Made by a program: the position numbers and the translations under genes. 64,000 bases of DNA from DATBGO01 sp963695645 (GTDB lineage Bacteria > Actinomycetota > Actinomycetes > Streptosporangiales > Streptosporangiaceae): positions 1,488,001 through 1,552,000 of the forward strand of contig CAVOHC010000012.1 in the NCBI GenBank assembly GCA_963695645.1, in the 5' to 3' direction. Positions 18,213 to 26,521 of this stretch are shown one piece after another; position 1 is the first letter of the stretch, and each line of letters begins with the position of its first letter. The notes below the pieces were generated by a model that did no database searches, was not told where the DNA came from, and was given only the letters and a program-made list of their open reading frames with translations.

Positions 18213-18977
18213 TCACAAGGGTGTCACATACGCGCCGGCGATGCCGCCATCCACGAGGAAGGACGACGCGGTGATGAACGAGGCGTCATCGCTGGCCAGG
18301 AACGCCGCGGCGGCAGCGATCTCCGCTGGCTCAGCGAACCGGCCTACCGGGATGTGCACCAGCCGCCGGGCCGCCCGCTCCGGGTCCTTGGCGAACAGCT
18401 CGCGCAGCAGCGGCGTGTTCACCGGGCCGGGGCACAGCGCGTTTACCCTGATGCCCTCGCGCGCGAACTGGACGCCGAGTTCCCGGCTCATGGCCAGGAC
18501 GCCGCCCTTGGCGGCGGTGTAGGAGATCTGCGAGGTGGCCGAGCCGACCACGGCGACGAACGATGCCGTGTTGATGATCGATCCCTTGCCCTGCCGCTGC
18601 ATGTAAGGGATCACGTACTTGCAGCCGAGATAGACCGACGTCAGGTTGGCGTCCTGGACGCGGCGCCAGGCGTCCAGGCCGGTGGACAGGATCGAGCCGT
18701 CCTCGGGCGGCGAGATGCCCGCGTTATGGAACGCGACGTCGATGTGCCCGTACCGGTCCGCCACGGTCGCGTACATCCGTTCCACGTCATCCTCGCTGGC
18801 GACGTCGGCGGCGATGAACAACCCGCCGACCTCCGCCGCCGCGATCTGCCCCGCGGCCTCGTCAACATCGACCGCCACCACCTGGGCGCCCTCAGCGGCG
18901 AACCGCCGCGCGCTGGCCAGGCCGATGCCGCTGCCGGCGCCGGTGACGACGGCGACGCGGTCCTGCAGACGCTGCAT
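18213..18977 (-). CDS. Short-chain dehydrogenase/reductase of the gamma-glutamylation cluster
   Basis: A classical SDR of 254 residues: NAD(P)-binding TGAGSGIG near residue 12, DV at the NAD-specific position after the second strand (VVAVDVDEA, favouring NAD), NAGISPP, active-site Ser in NTASF and YTAAK. It resembles proteins labelled 3-oxoacyl-ACP reductase, but its place between an aldehyde dehydrogenase and a gamma-glutamyl hydrolase suggests oxidation of a gamma-glutamylated amino alcohol to the aldehyde. The start is preceded by GGGAGG. The substrate is inference. Confidence 0.88.
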   Translation of the reverse strand: MQRLQDRVAVVTGAGSGIGLASARRFAAEGAQVVAVDVDEAAGQIAAAEVGGLFIAADVASEDDVERMYATVADRYGHIDVAFHNAGISPPEDGSILSTGLDAWRRVQDANLTSVYLGCKYVIPYMQRQGKGSIINTASFVAVVGSATSQISYTAAKGGVLAMSRELGVQFAREGIRVNALCPGPVNTPLLRELFAKDPERAARRLVHIPVGRFAEPAEIAAAAAFLASDDASFITASSFLVDGGIAGAYVTPL

Positions 18978-19066
18978 GTTGGCTCTGCCTCCCTGCTGGT
19001 GACCCGGCCGGCCGTGGTGGCCGGCGTCGCGCTGGCCGCCCCCGGGGCTGAGCGCTGGTTACCGTT

Positions 19067-19141
19067 GAGCACTGCGGTTCGCTGTTCGGGCGCTGCTGTT
19101 CGCTGTTGAGCGCTGCTGTTCGCTGTCGGGCGCTTCCGTTC
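19067..19141. repeat. Short tandem repeat, about 20-bp unit
   Basis: Roughly 3.7 copies of a 20-21 bp unit (GAGCGCTGCTGTTCGCTGTC at 19108-19127; close copies at 19067, 19088 and 19128). The array ends exactly at the ALDH stop codon, in the ALDH-SDR gap. Confidence 0.75.
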
Positions 19142-20504
19142 ACCCGGGTGCCGCGATGAAGACGTTCTTCACCTCGGTAAAGGAATCTGGCGCATCGGGC
19201 CCTAGCTCGCGGCCAAGGCCGGACTGCTTGAACCCGCCGAATGGCGTCCAGTAGCGCACCGAGGAGTGCGAGTTCACCGAGAGGTTGCCGGTCTCCACCG
19301 CCCTGGCAACCCGGATCGCCCGGCCCACGTCGGTAGTCCAGATCGATCCGGACAGCCCGTATGGGGTGTCGTTGGCGATCCTGACCGCGTCGGCCTCGTC
19401 CTCGAACGGGGTCACGGTGACGACCGGGCCGAACACCTCATCGGTGTAGGCCGGGTCGTCGGCGGCTACCGGCGCCAGGACCGTCGGCGGGAACCAGAAG
19501 CCTGCGCCGTCAGGAGCGCTGCCCCGGAAGGCGACCGGCGCGCTGTCTGGCACGTACGACGCCACGTGTGCTCGGTGCGCCGCCGAGATCAGCGGGCCCA
19601 TCTCGGTGCCCGCCGAGGCTGGATCACCGACCCTGACGCCAGCGACCGCCGGCTCGAGGAGTTCCATGAACCGGTCGAAGACCGGGCGCTGCACGAGGAT
19701 CCTGGACCTGGCGCAGCAATCCTGGCCGGCATTGTCGAACACGGCGTAGGGCGCGGTCGCGGCCGCCTGCTCAAGATCGGAATCGGCGAAGACGATGTTG
19801 GCGCTCTTCCCGCCGAGTTCCAGGGTGAGCCGCTTGACCTGCCGCGCGCATCCCGCCATCACCTGGCGGCCGACCTCGGTGGACCCGGTGAACACGATCT
19901 TCCTGACCGCCGGGTGGTCGAGCAGGCGCTGGCCCACCACGGTGCCCTTGCCTGGGAGCACCTGGAAGACGTCGTCGGGGATGCCCGCCGCTGCGGCAAG
20001 CTCGCCGATCCTGATGGCGGTCAGCGGGGTCATCTCAGCAGGCTTGGCGAGCACCACGTTGCCTGCGGCAAGCGCGGGGGCCATTCCCCAGGCGAGGATC
20101 GGCATCGGGAAATTCCACGGCACTATCAGGCCGACCACGCCGACCGGCTCGTGGAAGGTGACGTTCAGTCCCCCGGCCACCGGGATCTGCCTGCCGCACA
20201 GCCGCTCTGGCGTCGCCGCGTAGTAATGCAGCACGTCGCGGACGTGCTCGGCCTCCCAGCGCGCCTGGCCGAGCGGATGACCGGAGCCGGCGATCTCCAG
20301 CCTGGTCAGTTCGGCGGCGTGCGCGTCGACCGCGGCAGCGAACGCGCGTAGCAGCGCGGCACGCTGGCCGGGAGCGACCGCGCGCCAGCCGGGCTGCGCC
20401 GCCGCTGCCCGTTCGATGGCCGCGTCGGTCTGCTCCGCAGAGGTGCCCGCCACCGTGGCGACCGGCTCCTCGGTGGCGGGATTGAGGACCGTGAACTCAG
20501 ACAT
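19140..20504 (-). CDS. Aldehyde dehydrogenase of the gamma-glutamylation cluster
   Basis: NAD(P)-dependent aldehyde dehydrogenase of 454 residues. PWNFPMPILAWGMAPALAAGN, FTGSTEVGRQV, the catalytic Glu in LELGGKSANIVFAD and the catalytic Cys in NAGQDCCARSR are present. It would oxidise the gamma-glutamyl-amino-aldehyde to the acid in a PuuC-like step. The ATG is preceded by AGGAAG. It lies 63 bases after the ligase gene in the same direction. Confidence 0.92.
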   Translation of the reverse strand: MSEFTVLNPATEEPVATVAGTSAEQTDAAIERAAAAQPGWRAVAPGQRAALLRAFAAAVDAHAAELTRLEIAGSGHPLGQARWEAEHVRDVLHYYAATPERLCGRQIPVAGGLNVTFHEPVGVVGLIVPWNFPMPILAWGMAPALAAGNVVLAKPAEMTPLTAIRIGELAAAAGIPDDVFQVLPGKGTVVGQRLLDHPAVRKIVFTGSTEVGRQVMAGCARQVKRLTLELGGKSANIVFADSDLEQAAATAPYAVFDNAGQDCCARSRILVQRPVFDRFMELLEPAVAGVRVGDPASAGTEMGPLISAAHRAHVASYVPDSAPVAFRGSAPDGAGFWFPPTVLAPVAADDPAYTDEVFGPVVTVTPFEDEADAVRIANDTPYGLSGSIWTTDVGRAIRVARAVETGNLSVNSHSSVRYWTPFGGFKQSGLGRELGPDAPDSFTEVKNVFIAAPG

Positions 20505-20567
20505 GCGGCTGCTTCCTTGAAGTCGCGCCGGATCGGCTGGCTGGAGGGCGGGACGGCCGGAAGTGGC

Positions 20568-21959
20568 CTACCAGCGCTCGAAGCAGCGCTGCAGCTCCCA
20601 GTCGGTGACCGCGGCGTCGTAGGCGGCCAGCTCGACCCGGGCGTAGTTGGCGTAGTGCTCGACCACGTCCGGCCCGAACGACTTGCTGGCCAGCTCGCTC
20701 GTCTGCCAGAGCAGCAGCGCGTCCCGCATGTTCTGCGGCACCTTCGCGGTGGTGTCGGCGTAGGCGTTGCCCTCGAACGCAGGCTCGAGCGCCAGCTCGC
20801 GGTCGATGCCGTCCAGGCCGGCCGCGATCATCGCGGCAACCGCCAGGTAAGGGTTGACGTCCCCGCCCGGCGTGCGGTTCTCCACCCGCAGCGATGAGCC
20901 GTGCCCGACCAGCCGCAGCGCGCAGGTCCTGTTGTCCGGCCCCCAGCGCACCGACGTGGGCGCAAAGCTACCTGGCACATACCGTTTATAGGAATTGATG
21001 TTCGGCGCGTAACAGAGCGTGAACTCGCGCATGGCGGCCAGCTGGCCGGCCAGGAATTGCTCGCCGAGGCTGGACAGGCCGTACTGGCCGTCGCCGGCCA
21101 GCACCGGCGCGCCGTCAACGGCGCGCAGCGATAGGTGAATGTGGCAGGAGTTGCCCTCGCGCGGATTGGGCTTGGCCATGAACGTGATGCTCATATCCTG
21201 CTGGGCCGCGATCTCCTTGGCGCCTGTCTTGTAGATCGAATGGTTGTCGCAGGTGGTCACGGCGTCGGCGTAACGGAACGCGATCTCGTGCTGGCCGAGG
21301 TTGCACTCGCCCTTCGCCGACTCCACGTACAGGCCGGCCTCGCTCATCGCGTTGCGGACCGAATGGAGCAGCGGCTCGATCCTGGAGGTTCCGAGGATCG
21401 AGTAGTCGACGTTGTACTGGTTGGCGGGGACGAGGCCGCGGTAGGACTTGTCCCTGGCCTCCTCGTAGGAGTCCCTGAACACCACGAACTCGAGCTCGGT
21501 GCCGGTCATCGCCAGCCAGCCGCGCTCGGCGAGCCGCTCCACCTGCGCCTTGAGTATCTGGCGCGGCGAGGCCACCACGGGGGCACCGTCCAGCCAGGTG
21601 AGGTCGGCCAGCACCAGCGCGGTGCGCGCGTGCCACGGCATCTTGCGCAGCGTGCTCATGTCCGGCACCAGCACGAAATCGCCATAGCCGCTGTCCCAGG
21701 ACGACATCGCGTACCCGTCCACGGTGTTCATCTCGATGTCCACCGCCAGCAGGTAGTTACACCCCTCCGCATAATGCTCGGCTACCTCGTCGATGAAGAA
21801 CTCGGCCGACAGCCGCTTGCCCTGCAGGCGGCCCTGCATGTCGGTGAAGGCGAGCACGACCGTGTCGATCTCGCGCTCGCTCACCTCCACGCGCAGCCGC
21901 TCCAGTGTCAGCATGCCGCGCTGCTGGGTGTAGGGGCCGTGGCCCCGGAATCCGGGCAT
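20568..21959 (-). CDS. Glutamine-synthetase-like gamma-glutamyl-amine ligase (GlnA4/PuuA type)
   Basis: A 463-residue GS-fold protein. Metal- and ATP-binding motifs GTELEFVVF, ESAKGECNLGQHEIAF, NSCHIHLSL and RVENRTPGGDVNPYLA are intact. The company of an amine permease, ALDH, SDR and gamma-glutamyl hydrolase indicates ligation of glutamate to an amine rather than ammonia assimilation. Streptomyces relatives GlnA3 (polyamines) and GlnA4 (ethanolamine) have such roles. The Tyr of the adenylylation site of true GlnA is not recognisable. The start ATG has a perfect AGGAGG upstream. Confidence 0.9.
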   Translation of the reverse strand: MPGFRGHGPYTQQRGMLTLERLRVEVSEREIDTVVLAFTDMQGRLQGKRLSAEFFIDEVAEHYAEGCNYLLAVDIEMNTVDGYAMSSWDSGYGDFVLVPDMSTLRKMPWHARTALVLADLTWLDGAPVVASPRQILKAQVERLAERGWLAMTGTELEFVVFRDSYEEARDKSYRGLVPANQYNVDYSILGTSRIEPLLHSVRNAMSEAGLYVESAKGECNLGQHEIAFRYADAVTTCDNHSIYKTGAKEIAAQQDMSITFMAKPNPREGNSCHIHLSLRAVDGAPVLAGDGQYGLSSLGEQFLAGQLAAMREFTLCYAPNINSYKRYVPGSFAPTSVRWGPDNRTCALRLVGHGSSLRVENRTPGGDVNPYLAVAAMIAAGLDGIDRELALEPAFEGNAYADTTAKVPQNMRDALLLWQTSELASKSFGPDVVEHYANYARVELAAYDAAVTDWELQRCFERW

Positions 21960-22021
21960 GAGCCTCCTATCGGTGATCTAGCTACACGTTAGGCGGACCC
22001 GGCGTGCGGCGCGAGCTGGCC

Positions 22022-23560
22022 TCAGGTGGCCAGCTCCCGCTCGATCGCGGCGAGTTCGTCGGGGCTGCCCTGCACCCGCGGGCCGGTGAACCACTTCCGC
22101 GCCGAGACCAGCCAGTAGATACCCGCGAAGCCGACCACGACGCCCACCGCCACCACCGCGTAGTTGAAGGTCTTCCAGCCGATCGGGCCGGCCAGCGGCA
22201 GCATGAACAGGATCGTGATGAACACCACCCAGACCACGGCGATGACGCCGACCACATAGCTCCACCGGCCCAGGTGCCAGGGACCGCGCTGGAAGCTCGC
22301 CCCCTGGCGCAGCCGCAGGAACGTCGGCGTGACATAGGCAATGTACAGGCCGATCGTGGCGATCGAGGTGACCGCGAAATACGCCGCGCTGTTCCACAAG
22401 TAGGGCAGCCCGAGGATCAGCGCGCCGGCGGCCGCCAGCCAGATCGCGTTGGTCGGCGTCCTGGTCCGCTTGTTCACCCGGTGCCAGAACGCGGAGCCGG
22501 GCAGCGCCCCGTCCCGCGAGAACGCGTAGATCATCCGGGAGTTCGCGGTTACCGAGGACATGCCGCAGAACAACTGCGCGCCGATCGCCACCAGCAGCAG
22601 CAGCTCGCCGCCGACGTTCCCGACCGCATCGACGAAGATCTGGGCCGGCGCCACGTAGGCGGCAGACTCGGTCGCGTAGTTCTGGATCGCGAACGTGACC
22701 CCGATCAGCAGGACCCACCCCGCGAACAGCGACACGATGATCGACATCACGATGCCGCGCGGGCCGCTGCGGGCGGCGGAATGCGTCTCCTCGGTCATGT
22801 GCGCGGACGCGTCATAGCCGGTAAAGGTGTACTGCGCCATCAGCAGGCCGATCAGCACGATGTACCAGGCGCCGACGTTCAGGCCGGTGCCGTTGTTGAA
22901 GTGCCCGAATACGAAGCTCGCCGACTGGTGGTGCGCGCCGTGCTGAAGACCGAACGTCAGCGCCCCGACGATGATCAGCACGCCGATGATGTGCCACCAG
23001 ACGCTGACGTCGTTCAGCAGGGCCACCAGCCGGATGCCGAACTGGTTCAGCATGCCGTGCACCAGCAGGACGGCGGCGAAGATCAGGATCGTCACCCAGT
23101 GGTAGGTAGGGGTTCCGAACACCAGGTTGAGGAACGCGTTGATGAACAGGGCCGCGCCGAAGTCAATGCCCGCGGTCACCGCGACCTGGCCGAGGAAGTT
23201 GAACCAGCCGGTGAACCAGGACCATGCAGGCCCGTTCTTCCTGGCCAGCTTGGCCGACCAGTAGTACAAGCCGCCCGCGGTCGGGAAGCTGGAGCAGACC
23301 TCGGCCATGGCCAGGCCGACGAACAGCGTCATGACGCCGACAATCGGCCAGCCCCAGGTGATCAGGACAGGCCCGCCGGTGAGCATGCCGAAGCTGTAAA
23401 GCGTCAGGCAGCCGGACAGGATCGAGATGATCGTGAACGAGACGGCGAAGTTAGAGAACCCCGACATCCGCCTGCGCAGCTCCTGGGCGTAGCCGAGCTG
23501 GTGCAGGGTCTCCTCGTCACTGCTGAGCGGCGCGTGGGCCGCTTGCTCGTTGACCGACAC
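22022..23560 (-). CDS. APC-family amine/amino acid permease
   Basis: A 512-residue transporter with 12 predicted helices. The first helix region (MSGFSNFAVSFTIISILSG, then TGGPVLITWGWPIVG) and the GYDASAHMTEET segment are typical of the amino acid/choline subfamily of APC permeases. As first gene of the minus-strand cluster it probably imports the amine handled by the ligase. The start chosen is a GTG six bases after GAGGAG; another GTG lies six codons upstream. The 68 bases in front of it hold the regulator operator. Confidence 0.9.
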   Translation of the reverse strand: MSVNEQAAHAPLSSDEETLHQLGYAQELRRRMSGFSNFAVSFTIISILSGCLTLYSFGMLTGGPVLITWGWPIVGVMTLFVGLAMAEVCSSFPTAGGLYYWSAKLARKNGPAWSWFTGWFNFLGQVAVTAGIDFGAALFINAFLNLVFGTPTYHWVTILIFAAVLLVHGMLNQFGIRLVALLNDVSVWWHIIGVLIIVGALTFGLQHGAHHQSASFVFGHFNNGTGLNVGAWYIVLIGLLMAQYTFTGYDASAHMTEETHSAARSGPRGIVMSIIVSLFAGWVLLIGVTFAIQNYATESAAYVAPAQIFVDAVGNVGGELLLLVAIGAQLFCGMSSVTANSRMIYAFSRDGALPGSAFWHRVNKRTRTPTNAIWLAAAGALILGLPYLWNSAAYFAVTSIATIGLYIAYVTPTFLRLRQGASFQRGPWHLGRWSYVVGVIAVVWVVFITILFMLPLAGPIGWKTFNYAVVAVGVVVGFAGIYWLVSARKWFTGPRVQGSPDELAAIERELAT

Positions 23561-23628
23561 TGCTGCTCCTCGGGTCACGGTTCGAGACGATTACGGTGCA
23601 GGAACACTGGCCAGACGACCGGTTTTAA

Positions 23629-23646
23629 TGGTCTAATATCAGACCA
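23629..23646. promoter_or_regulatory. Palindromic GntR/FadR-type operator
   Basis: TGGTCTAATATCAGACCA has perfect 6-base arms (TGGTCT/AGACCA) around an AT-rich centre. It lies between the divergent permease gene and the FadR-type regulator gene, 68 bases upstream of the permease start. TGGTC-N-GACCA is the usual half-site pattern for the FadR subfamily, so the divergent regulator is the likely ligand-responsive binder. Confidence 0.75.
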
Positions 23647-23712
23647 ATGATGGGCGGATCGGCTGAGATGTTCAAGACCCGGGGCCAGATTCGTCCGGGG
23701 CGTCCCGGGCCA

Positions 23713-23747
23713 CCGGTACGCGGGCGAGGGGGGGACCCGCGTACCGG
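23713..23747 (+). promoter_or_regulatory. Perfect 12-bp stem hairpin in the regulator leader
   Basis: CCGGTACGCGGG (23713-23724) pairs perfectly with CCCGCGTACCGG (23736-23747) over an 11-base purine-rich loop. It lies between the operator and the start of the GntR-type gene, in a 230-base leader. It could be an attenuator/terminator or a DNA cruciform site. A nearby direct repeat, GGGGCGCCTGC (23745 and 23769 regions), follows it. Confidence 0.55.
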
Positions 23748-23877
23748 GGGCGCCTGCATCGTCAGCCGGGGCGCCTGCGTCGTAAAGTCGAGTCAGCGGC
23801 TCCGTTCGCGGACCTGGTTCTGCCCCGCAGTGTCAGGCCTGCCCGTAGCTAGCTCCGTTCCCGGGAGCGCGATCGTA

Positions 23878-24672
23878 GTGAGTGCCGGACTGGACCTGAC
23901 TGGCGTACTGCGGCCAGTGCGGGCCGGCAACGCCTTGGAGGAGACCGTCGAGCGGCTGCTCACCGTCGTCAAGCTGGGGGTGGTCGGCCCCGGTGAGCGG
24001 TTTCCCGCTGAGCGCGACCTCGCCGCGCAACTCGGCATCAGCCGGCTCACCTTGCGTCAGGCCATCCGCGAGCTGCAGCAGGCCGGTTACGTCGAATCCC
24101 GCCGGGGCCGGTTCGGCGGAACCTTTGTCACCTACCGGCCGCCCGCGCCGGACGCCGCGAAACTGCGCCGGATGGCGATCCGGGACGGCGACAAGCTAGC
24201 CGACGCGCTCACCTTCCAGCTCGTGGTGGAAGCCGGCGCGGCAGAGACGCTTGCCACGCTGATGGCGCCAGCTAGCCAGGCAGCAGGCGACGCGCTCGCC
24301 GGCCACGGACTGGCTGGCCCCGCAGCGGCTGGCAGCGCGCGGGAGGGTGCCCGCGAAGTGCTCCTGGCCAGGCTCACTGAGGTGAACGCCGCCAGCCCGC
24401 AGGACTACCGGCGGCTTGACATCCTGTTTCATTTGTCCATCGCCGAGCTGACCGGCTCCAGCCTGCTCGCGACCGCCTGCGCCGACGCGCGGATGCGGCT
24501 GAACGGCCTGCTGAATGCCATTCCGGTGCTGCGGCGCACTATCGACCACACCGCGGGTCAGCACACGTCCATGGTGGTGGCCATCCTGGCCGGCGACGCC
24601 CAGGCAGCCCGTCACGCGGTGGCCGAGCACCTTGACGGCACCGCCGCGCTGCTACGCGCCTTCCTGGCCTGA
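23878..24672 (+). CDS. GntR-family transcriptional regulator (FadR subfamily)
   Basis: A 264-residue regulator, divergent from the gamma-glutamylation operon. The N-terminal winged helix reads RFPAERDLAAQLGISRLTLR then QAIRELQQAGYVESRRGRFG; the C-terminal all-helical FCD effector domain includes RRLDILFHLSIAELTGS with metal-binding His and HTSMVVAILAGDAQAARHAV. The start is taken at a GTG ten bases after GGGAG; the frame is open to 23647, but the extra 77 residues include a hairpin-forming sequence and are unlikely to be translated. Its 3' end overlaps the convergent membrane-protein gene by 21 bases. Confidence 0.9.
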   Translation: MSAGLDLTGVLRPVRAGNALEETVERLLTVVKLGVVGPGERFPAERDLAAQLGISRLTLRQAIRELQQAGYVESRRGRFGGTFVTYRPPAPDAAKLRRMAIRDGDKLADALTFQLVVEAGAAETLATLMAPASQAAGDALAGHGLAGPAAAGSAREGAREVLLARLTEVNAASPQDYRRLDILFHLSIAELTGSSLLATACADARMRLNGLLNAIPVLRRTIDHTAGQHTSMVVAILAGDAQAARHAVAEHLDGTAALLRAFLA

Positions 24673-26133
24673 GCGCGGGACCTGCACGCCGACTGGGTTG
24701 GGGAACGGCACCGCCAGGAGGCCCGGTTCGCGGCCCGGTACCTGGGGATCTCGTGCCTGATGGCCTGGTGCCTGGCGGTGCGGCAGTATCTGGCGGAGCA
24801 GCGAGATGGCCAGCGCCACGGCTACCGGGATCGGGAGCACGTTGGCCAGGTTCATGCCGAGCATGTGCCTGGTGACGGCGGTGCCCTCGACGTAGCCGGC
24901 CGGAATGAACGCCGCGATGGCGCACCCGGTCAGGCAGAGCACCAGCACCGCGCCGTCCCGGCGCCACGGCCTGCGGTCCTGGCGGCGCAGGGCAGCGATG
25001 GCGATTCCGGCCATCAGAAGCCACAGCGGAACCAGGTACCACAGCCCGAGCCTGGACCCGATGGCACCTTCGAGCCGGCTGACCGCCGCCACCCGGTACT
25101 CCAGCGCGCCCGGCGGATGCCCGGCGCTGGGGGCGTAGCTGCCGAGGTAGGCGACCCGGACGTGCAGGGCCTGGGTCGCCTCGTACTGCCCGACGCTGAT
25201 GATCCGGCTCGGGTGGGTCAGCAGGAAATGCCCGATGTTCACGTCGGTGATCTTCGGTGCGTATCTTGCGTACAGCGGATCCTGACGGACCGAGCCGACC
25301 TTCGTCCAGTAGTTGGTGCCCGCGTACTTGGCCCAGCTGGCCGGCAGGCCGAGCGCGTGCAGGTCGGCGCGCACATTGTCGTGGCCGGTGACGATCCCGG
25401 CGAAGATCATGTCCACCGCTTGCTCGCGATGCAGCGCGCGGGCGTACGGGCTCGTGGCGATCCAGTGCACGTAGAAGCCGGTCACCGTGGCCAGGACGGC
25501 GATGACCGCGGCGGCCGCCGCGGTGCGCGGCGTGAAGAGCCTGCGCAGCTTTCTGCTGCGATCGGGCACCGCGGCGGCCAGCAGCATCGCCAGGAAGACC
25601 GGCAGCGCCAGCGGCAGGTACTGCTCCTTGGACAGGATGGCGAGATAGCTGCCGGTCCCGGTGAGCAGCAGCCCGAATACGGTGGCGGGCCAGCTCCGGC
25701 CCAGATAGACCAGGCCGGCGGCGATCAGCAGCAGGCCGGTCAGCGTGGCGCCTTCGCTGAGCGGGCTGGCAAAGGCATCGAAGAACGCGGCATCCGCCAT
25801 GATCAGCCACAGTGCGGCCGCCAGCGCCAGCCGCGCCCACAGATTCAGCCGCAGCCCCATCACCAGGCTGACGATGCCGAACGAGACGACCGCGCTGGTG
25901 AGCAGGCCCAGTGCGATCAGGTTGATCCGGCCGGGCAGGCCAAGCATCCCGGTCAGCCACTGCGCCCCGAGCAGCAGGACGTGCTGCGACGATGGATAGA
26001 CGTGCTCGCCTGCGCAGCTCGCTGCGTGATCGAACCTGAAGAAGGCGTACTTGTCGAGTGGCGGGTGGCCGCCGGTCACCGGCTGGACCCCGAACCCGCA
26101 CATCAGTCGGGCGCCATCGCCATCGTTGGCCAT
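24652..26133 (-). CDS. Polytopic membrane protein, WsfD-like/GT-C-type
   Basis: A protein of about 493 residues with some ten hydrophobic segments and soluble loops of the kind seen in GT-C glycosyltransferases and WsfD-type glycan proteins. Near its start is NDGDGARLMC, an acidic loop typically found just after the first helix in such enzymes. A first helix is indeed encoded in frame upstream of this ATG (LIGPAAGWLSIFTVSLGLFA), but no ATG, GTG or TTG precedes it before a stop. Either a CTG at 26223 starts the gene or a frameshift lies upstream. It occupies the position of the mannosyltransferase gene next to sufR in mycobacteria. Confidence 0.75.
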   Translation of the reverse strand: MANDGDGARLMCGFGVQPVTGGHPPLDKYAFFRFDHAASCAGEHVYPSSQHVLLLGAQWLTGMLGLPGRINLIALGLLTSAVVSFGIVSLVMGLRLNLWARLALAAALWLIMADAAFFDAFASPLSEGATLTGLLLIAAGLVYLGRSWPATVFGLLLTGTGSYLAILSKEQYLPLALPVFLAMLLAAAVPDRSRKLRRLFTPRTAAAAAVIAVLATVTGFYVHWIATSPYARALHREQAVDMIFAGIVTGHDNVRADLHALGLPASWAKYAGTNYWTKVGSVRQDPLYARYAPKITDVNIGHFLLTHPSRIISVGQYEATQALHVRVAYLGSYAPSAGHPPGALEYRVAAVSRLEGAIGSRLGLWYLVPLWLLMAGIAIAALRRQDRRPWRRDGAVLVLCLTGCAIAAFIPAGYVEGTAVTRHMLGMNLANVLPIPVAVALAISLLRQILPHRQAPGHQARDPQVPGREPGLLAVPFPNPVGVQVPRSGQEGA

Positions 26134-26223
26134 GCCGACCGGTACCGGAACCAGGAATCGGAGCGCGAACAGCCCGAGCGAGACCGTGAAGATGGACAGC
26201 CAGCCGGCGGCCGGGCCGATCAG

Positions 26224-26506
26224 CGAGCCGCTCGCTGGGCGCCCTGGTGAGCGGGGGAGGCCGTCTGGGCCGGGCCGGCCGTCACCGGCGGCCCGGCCGC
26301 TTCGCCACCGGCCAGCTCATGCCCTCGCACCAGGTCCTCCCGCAGGTATGTGCCGGTATCGTGACGACCGGCCGATTCAGAATGCCTCGTGACCCTCGTG
26401 CCGAGTACACCATGGTTGGGCACGTGCGGCTGACGCGGCTCCAGAGGCGACGATCCGGGGGCGCCGCGTAACCGGGGGGCGATTGCGCAGGCGGAAGTAT
26501 TTACGG
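26224..26506. other. Divergent region between the membrane protein and sufR
   Basis: About 280 bases. A minus-strand open frame (26220-26423) crosses it but has no family resemblance. The sufR promoter must lie here; TATTTA at 26498-26503 is a possible -10 element just before the operator. Confidence 0.4.
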
Positions 26507-26521
26507 CACAATGATGTTGTG
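26507..26521 (+). promoter_or_regulatory. Probable SufR operator overlapping the sufR start
   Basis: CACAATGATGTTGTG has perfect arms CACAA/TTGTG with a 5-base spacer. It covers the sufR start codon region, and the mycobacterial SufR site is likewise a short inverted repeat with a 5-base spacer upstream of sufR. This position would block transcription directly. Confidence 0.6.

Noticed and set aside
22004..23650. Plus-strand frame of 548 residues antisense to the APC permease
   Set aside because: Gln/Arg/Asp-rich mirror frame of a clear 12-helix permease.
24539..26101. Minus-strand frame of 520 residues overlapping the WsfD-like gene
   Set aside because: Arg/Pro/Ala-rich shadow; the other frame has regular membrane helices.
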